The notes beneath the pieces are model-generated. The model was given only the letters and a program-made list of their open reading frames with translations, was not told where the DNA came from and ran no database searches. Shown here one piece after another: positions 60,042 through 64,000 of a DNA stretch of 64,000 nucleotides. Each line of letters begins with the position of its first letter. The stretch's first letter is position 1. The DNA is taken from positions 163,132 to 227,131 of the forward strand of contig NZ_FOVF01000005.1 of the NCBI RefSeq assembly GCF_900115085.1. Reading direction: 5' to 3'. A program made the position numbers and the translations under genes. The DNA is from Dokdonella immobilis. Lineage in GTDB: Bacteria > Pseudomonadota > Gammaproteobacteria > Xanthomonadales > Rhodanobacteraceae.

Positions 60042-60782
60042 ATGAGCACTGAACTCCTGTTTGGCATCCATTCGATCGAGGCCGCGCTGAACTACGATGC
60101 CGGCAACATTGCCGAACTCTATGTCGAGGCCGGCCAGCAGAATCCGCGCGTGCGCGATCTCGCCGAACGCGCGCGCGACATGGGCATCAAGCCGCATGCG
60201 CGCGACAGGGCGGATCTGGACCGCATGACCGGTGGAGCCCGTCACCAGGGCATTGCCGCCATGTACAGGGCGCCGCCGCCGCGAAGCGAGAGTGAATTGC
60301 CCGCGCTGATCGAGCGCGCCGGCGAGGAGGCCCTGTTCCTGGTGCTCGACGGCGTCACCGATCCGCACAACCTCGGTGCGTGTCTGCGCAGTGCCGAGGC
60401 GGCCGGGGTCACCGCAGTGATCGTGCCGAAGGACAAGGCCGTCGGCATCACGCCTACGGTTCGCCGCGCCTCGGCCGGGGCGGCCGACCGCGTGCCGTTT
60501 TTCGCGGCGACCAACCTGGCACGGAGCCTCAAGGTGCTGAAGGATGCCGGGGTCTGGCTGACGGGCTTTGCCGGCGACGGTACGCAATCGCTGTATGCCG
60601 GGGATTTCAAGGGGCCCGTTGGAATCGTCATCGGTAGTGAAGGGGAGGGGATGCGTCGCTTGACCCGCGAGGCCTGCGATTTCGTCGCCCACATTCCGAT
60701 GCGCGGCAGCGTCGAGAGCCTCAATGTGTCGGTAGCCACCGGGATCGTGCTCTTCGAGGTCCTGCGCCAGCGAACCTTGTAA
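60042..60782 (+). CDS. rlmB: 23S rRNA (guanosine-2'-O-)-methyltransferase
   Basis: A 246-residue SpoU-family knotted methyltransferase that modifies G2251 of 23S rRNA. It has an N-terminal substrate-binding domain (LLFGIHSIEAAL). SPOUT motifs are LDGVTDPHNLGACLRSAEAAG, IVIGSEGEGMRRL and the terminal SLNVSVATGIVLFEVLRQR. The 223-bp gap after rnr shows no gene. The acyltransferase gene begins 13 bp after its stop. Confidence 0.95.
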   Translation: MSTELLFGIHSIEAALNYDAGNIAELYVEAGQQNPRVRDLAERARDMGIKPHARDRADLDRMTGGARHQGIAAMYRAPPPRSESELPALIERAGEEALFLVLDGVTDPHNLGACLRSAEAAGVTAVIVPKDKAVGITPTVRRASAGAADRVPFFAATNLARSLKVLKDAGVWLTGFAGDGTQSLYAGDFKGPVGIVIGSEGEGMRRLTREACDFVAHIPMRGSVESLNVSVATGIVLFEVLRQRTL

Positions 60783-60795
60783 GAGGAGGCAGGAA

Positions 60796-61872
60796 GTGCG
60801 GATGCCCGGACTTGACCTGTTGCGAATCGTTGCCGGCGTCGCGCTGATCGTCTGCCATGGCGGTTACTGGCTTGCGCCGTTCCATCTGCCGGACACCCTG
60901 TGGATGCTGCTCGGGCACATGGGCGTCGAGGTGTTCCTCGTCTCCTTCGGCTTCCTGCTCGCCGAACGTGCACTGAGAAGGACGCCCGCACCTTCCGTGC
61001 GGCAGGACTCGCTGCGGTCGCTGGTGCGCCTATGGCCGTTGTACGTGGTATTCCTGCTCTGCAATCTGGTCCTGCTCCCGGCCGACGCGGAACGACCGCA
61101 CTTGATTGCCTACCTGACCCTGACCCAGAACCTGGCCTGGCCACATCCACGATTCTTCGGCGAAGCCTGGATCGTGGCGGCGGCGGCGATGGTCGCCCTG
61201 GCCGTACCGATCACCTGCCGCATGTTGCGTCAACAGACGTTCCGTTCGGGGCTGCTGGTGATTTTCGGCCTGCTGGTCGCGGGTCAAGCCGTGCGCGGCC
61301 TTCTGGTGGTGCTCGGCGAGCCCCCGTTCGACGAGGGAGTGCGCAGGATCCTGATCGCGCGCCTGGACTTGCCGTTCTATGGCGTCCTCGTCGCCTGGTT
61401 CTGGATCCATCGATATGAAGCCATCATGCGCTGGCGTGGATGGCTGGCCGTTGTGTCGCTCTGCATGCTCGTGGCCACCTCCTCGATCCACCTGTGGGTT
61501 CCGCTGGACACGTCGTTGGCGGCCCGGATCCTGCTGTTTCCGCTCGGCGATTTTACCTGGGCGGCCCTGTTGCCCTGGGTGTGTTCGATGGACGCGAGCA
61601 GGACGATGGGGCGATCGGCACGCGTACTGGCAGCCAGCGCCTATTCGGGTCTGCTGACGCACATGACCCTGCTTCGTCTGGCCGATGCCAAGGGCCTGTC
61701 GATGACCGCGTCCGAACCCGCAACCGGCGTCCTGTTACTACTGTCCTACGCGCTGCTCTCGATCGGTGTGGCCCTGCTGGTCAGCCTTGCGCTCGACCGC
61801 AGCCTGCTCGATTTTCTCGCCCGCCGGTTCGCGCCGGTTGCGGAACATGGCGTGCCAGTCGCGGAAAGGTGA
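60796..61872 (+). CDS. Acyltransferase-3 family membrane protein
   Basis: A 358-residue polytopic protein with about ten hydrophobic helices. The N-terminus (GLDLLRIVAGVALIVCHGGYW) has the Arg and His of the acyltransferase-3 family, which O-acylates surface polysaccharides, lipids or secondary metabolites. GTG 60796 is supported by AGGAGGCAGGAA; an ATG six bases on is an alternative. Its last 135 bp overlap, tail to tail, the sterol-desaturase reading frame on the other strand. Substrate unknown. Confidence 0.85.
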   Translation: MRMPGLDLLRIVAGVALIVCHGGYWLAPFHLPDTLWMLLGHMGVEVFLVSFGFLLAERALRRTPAPSVRQDSLRSLVRLWPLYVVFLLCNLVLLPADAERPHLIAYLTLTQNLAWPHPRFFGEAWIVAAAAMVALAVPITCRMLRQQTFRSGLLVIFGLLVAGQAVRGLLVVLGEPPFDEGVRRILIARLDLPFYGVLVAWFWIHRYEAIMRWRGWLAVVSLCMLVATSSIHLWVPLDTSLAARILLFPLGDFTWAALLPWVCSMDASRTMGRSARVLAASAYSGLLTHMTLLRLADAKGLSMTASEPATGVLLLLSYALLSIGVALLVSLALDRSLLDFLARRFAPVAEHGVPVAER

Positions 61873-62644
61873 CAGGGTTGCCCTGAGCGGGCCATTCAGG
61901 TCTTCGGCCGAATGCAGTCCCGTAGCGGGGTATTCGCCCTTGCGTGGCCTGCAATAGGTGCCGAACACGAGATCGAAGACTGGAAACAGCGACGCGAAAT
62001 TGCGATCCGTGTGCTGCGGTTCCACCGAGTGGTGCAGGCGATGCCACTGCGGCCCGGCTATGACGGGTGTCAGCGGACCGAGCGGTAGCCGGATGTTGAG
62101 ATGCACGTAGTAGCCAATCAGCATCATGCCGGTCGCGATCCAGCCGACGGTAACCGGCTTCTGGTCGAACAGCAGTCCGACCGGCAACAGGATCAGCCAG
62201 ATCCGCAGAGGTTCCTCCAGCCAGTGATGGCGGAGCGTCGTGGTGACGTTCACCGACACTTCGGAATGGTGGAGCTTGTGCAAGGGCCAGGCGACCGCGA
62301 ATGTGTGCTGGGCGCGATGGAACCAGTAATAGAAGAAATCGAAGATGAAGAAGAACGCAAGGGCCTGAAGGACCTGCCAGCCGGCCCCGTCCGGAAAGGC
62401 GAGGGGAATGGCGAGACCGTGATCGCGGACGATCGGCTGCATCAGTGCCATCAGTGGCGGCAGGATCAGCGTATTGAGAAAAATGACAAACGCGACGTAG
62501 GCCAGGTTGAAGGCGATATATCGGAGCGGCTGCCTGCGTTGTGCGGGCATCAGCCGTTCGATCAGCAAACCCGACCAGGAAGACGACAGCGACGATCTTG
62601 AGGTTCACCCAGGACTGGGCGAATGCGTCGGCGAAGCGTTGCAT
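61738..62644 (-). pseudogene. Sterol desaturase / fatty acid hydroxylase family gene with frameshift
   Basis: A membrane di-iron hydroxylase. The His boxes are intact: FHRAQH, HKLHHS and HRLHHS. The natural N-terminus (MQRFADAFAQSWVNLKIVAV, ATG at 62644) is in one frame, while the rest (LLIERLMPAQ onward to the stop at 61738) is in another. One extra base in the GGGTTT run near 62570 explains the shift. Without it the protein would be about 301 residues. It is either a true mutation, a sequencing error, or is translated from TTG 62568. Its 3' end overlaps the acyltransferase gene by 135 bp. Confidence 0.75.
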
Positions 62645-62912
62645 GGGCGGGGTGATTCCGGTTCGTGGACCTGCGTTTCCGGCGTCCCCGGGATGGGATT
62701 CAGGGCGTGCTGCCGCGCCCGGCGAATTACAGCGCCCAGCCAAAGCAGCGTCGAAGGACCCGGTGGCCGCCCCACAGCCGGGCGGTTGGCCATTGCCGGG
62801 CAACTTGTCGCGCCTGGAAACCGTGCCGCACATTGGCGGCCGAACGGGCCAATACTTGTCTGAGCTGGCTGAACAGGACAGACTGATCCTTGCAGTCACA
62901 GGGGAACAGGGA

Positions 62913-63560
62913 ATGATTCGAATCGTCCTCATCGACGACCATGAACTGGTACGCACGGGATTTCGCATGATCCTCGAGCAGCAGGCGGACATCAAGATCG
63001 TGGGGGAGGCGCCGGACGGGGAGCTCGGCCTGGCCCTGCTCAAGAAGCTCAAGCCCGACCTCGCGCTGGTCGATGTGCACATGCCCGGCGTCAGTGGCAT
63101 CGAGGTTACCGAACGCGTGCGCAAGCTGAAGCTGAAGACGCGCATCGTGATCGTGACCATGGTCAGCGAGTCGCCATTTCCTCGTCGCCTGCTCGAGGCC
63201 GGCGCAAGTGGCTACATCACCAAGGCATGTCCGTCTCCGGAACTGCTGCGCGCAGTCCGCCAGGTCGCAGACGGCCGGCGCTACCTTGCGCCTGGCATCG
63301 CAGAGGCGATGGCGCTGGAAGTCGTCGATGGATCTGGACAATCACCCTTCGAAAGCCTGTCGACGCGTGAACTTGAGGTTGCCCTCCTGCTCGCAAGAGG
63401 CCAGCCGATGCCCCTGATTGCCGAGCGGCTCAGTCTCAGCAGCAAGACGGTTGCTACCTACAAGTATCGCCTGTTCGAGAAACTGGCAATCGACAACTCG
63501 GTAACCCTCGCGCACATGGCCGGCCTGCACGGCCTGCTCGATGCCAACGGCACCCGCTGA
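62913..63560 (+). CDS. LuxR-type response regulator (GacA/UvrY-like)
   Basis: A 215-residue regulator. The receiver domain (about 1-120) has Asp54 in LVDVHMPG as phosphorylation site, acidic D8-D9, and Lys in YITKAC. The C-terminal LuxR helix-turn-helix (about 148-210) has LSTRELEVALLLARG and LSLSSKTVATYKYRLFEKL. Length and sequence resemble GacA/UvrY, which activates small RNAs that antagonise CsrA. GGGAACAGGGA precedes the ATG at 62913. No histidine kinase is adjacent, and the 268-bp gap before it shows no gene. Confidence 0.88.
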   Translation: MIRIVLIDDHELVRTGFRMILEQQADIKIVGEAPDGELGLALLKKLKPDLALVDVHMPGVSGIEVTERVRKLKLKTRIVIVTMVSESPFPRRLLEAGASGYITKACPSPELLRAVRQVADGRRYLAPGIAEAMALEVVDGSGQSPFESLSTRELEVALLLARGQPMPLIAERLSLSSKTVATYKYRLFEKLAIDNSVTLAHMAGLHGLLDANGTR

Positions 63561-63642
63561 CGGGGCTGGCCGCTGAAAAGGCTCGCTGGACGGATTGAGG
63601 TGCGAGACGCGACAGCGGGCGCCGTCGCGTCTCGCCCGATCG

Positions 63643-64000
63643 TTAGGGCTTGTCGTTCCTGGACTCCGAAGCATCCTCGCTGACGGTCGACTTCACGCTC
63701 TTCTCGGTCGGCGTTGTCGATGCAGTCGCTTCAGGCTTTGTTGCAAAGGTCTTCGCTACTTCGGCAGCGACTTGCGGCTGCATGGCGAGGATCGGCGACG
63801 GCGCCGTGATGGGCAATTCGGAGCGGCCACGGGTCGAGCCTGTCGGAACCGAAAACAGGTCCTGGACCGGCGCGTTACCCTGGGGCCGTGTCGGTGTCGG
63901 TGCTGGCGTCGGCTTCACCTCGGCGGTGCCGACCGGCGCGGAAACCTGGACCGGAGCCGAAGTCTGGGTCGGAGCCGAAGTCTGGGTCGGAGCCGAAGTC
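63643..64000 (-). CDS. C-terminal part of a TQTSAP-repeat, Pro/Ala-rich protein
   Basis: The frame is open at the right window edge and stops at 63643, giving 119 residues. It contains tandem TSAPTQ hexapeptides encoded by an 18-bp DNA repeat (from about 63942 to the edge). A low-complexity Pro/Thr/Ala stretch, QDLFSVPTGSTRGRSELP and a Lys/Glu/Ser-rich end follow. Such tails occur on RNase E, TonB-like and cell-surface proteins; nothing here decides among them. Function not assigned. Confidence 0.6.
   Translation of the reverse strand, partial: TSAPTQTSAPTQTSAPVQVSAPVGTAEVKPTPAPTPTRPQGNAPVQDLFSVPTGSTRGRSELPITAPSPILAMQPQVAAEVAKTFATKPEATASTTPTEKSVKSTVSEDASESRNDKP

Overview
The window is high-GC gammaproteobacterial chromosome of Xanthomonadales (Lysobacterales) type. 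A Rhodanobacteraceae/Dokdonella-like host fits best. Supporting signs are a FimX-type pilus regulator, the TRZ/ATZ hydrolase-ubiG-gph-squalene/phytoene synthase-like-folE2 order, a GntR/ABC operon led by a small exported protein, heptad GGGATTC/GGGAATG intergenic repeats, and a secreted kelch protein ending in IFSGGFD. The assignment rests on gene order and protein character; no search was run.

Layout. 1-4.9 kb: purB (cut by the window edge) behind a CNNM/CBS protein, then fumC and a Pro/Ala-rich exported protein. 4.9-8.4 kb: a four-gene minus-strand operon (small exported protein, GntR regulator, ABC ATPase, ABC permease) under one strong promoter overlapped by a palindrome, then a periplasmic glutathione peroxidase. 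8.4-17 kb: repeat-rich spacer, fused ATP sulfurylase/APS kinase, an FKBP isomerase, nucleotide-sugar genes (ugd, gmd), slyX, a DUF2058 gene and the kelch protein.

17.06-22.75 kb is an integrated mobile element. It is bounded by 18-bp direct repeats and sits in the 3' end of an acetoacetyl-CoA reductase (phaB-type) gene, whose stop codon it regenerates. It carries a tyrosine integrase, an AlpA-like regulator, a CHC2-type zinc-ribbon protein, a RepA-like ATPase, a Cys-rich gene whose start holds an iteron-like CGCAACA cluster, a GAGRKPG (small-terminase-like) protein and an AT-rich two-TM cargo gene of unknown function. No capsid, tail or conjugation genes are visible, so it looks like a small satellite or integrative replicon. 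It is the best candidate for something undescribed.

22.7-33.5 kb: PHA genes (two phaB-type reductases around phaR), gluQ, htpX, a decayed IS4-type insertion sequence, a small lipoprotein followed by two abutting MITE-like repeats, fimX, and divergent epmB/efp. 33.5-44.6 kb: mtaD-like hydrolase, ubiG, gph, a synthase-like protein, folE2, deaD, and the tldD/pmbA protease pair around darP. 44.6-57 kb: ispA-xseB, tilS, tdh, a membrane EAL phosphodiesterase, and the run miaA-hfq-hflX-hflK-hflC-DUF2065-purA. 57-64 kb: tRNA-Leu(CAG), rnr-rlmB, an acyltransferase, a frameshifted sterol-desaturase gene overlapping it tail to tail, a GacA/UvrY-type response regulator, and the end of a Thr/Gln/Ser/Ala/Pro-repeat protein.

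Translational coupling by ATGA overlaps is frequent: CNNM/purB, the GntR/ABC operon, gmd/slyX, ubiG/gph and three genes in the element. Two convergent gene pairs share palindromes that contain both stop codons.
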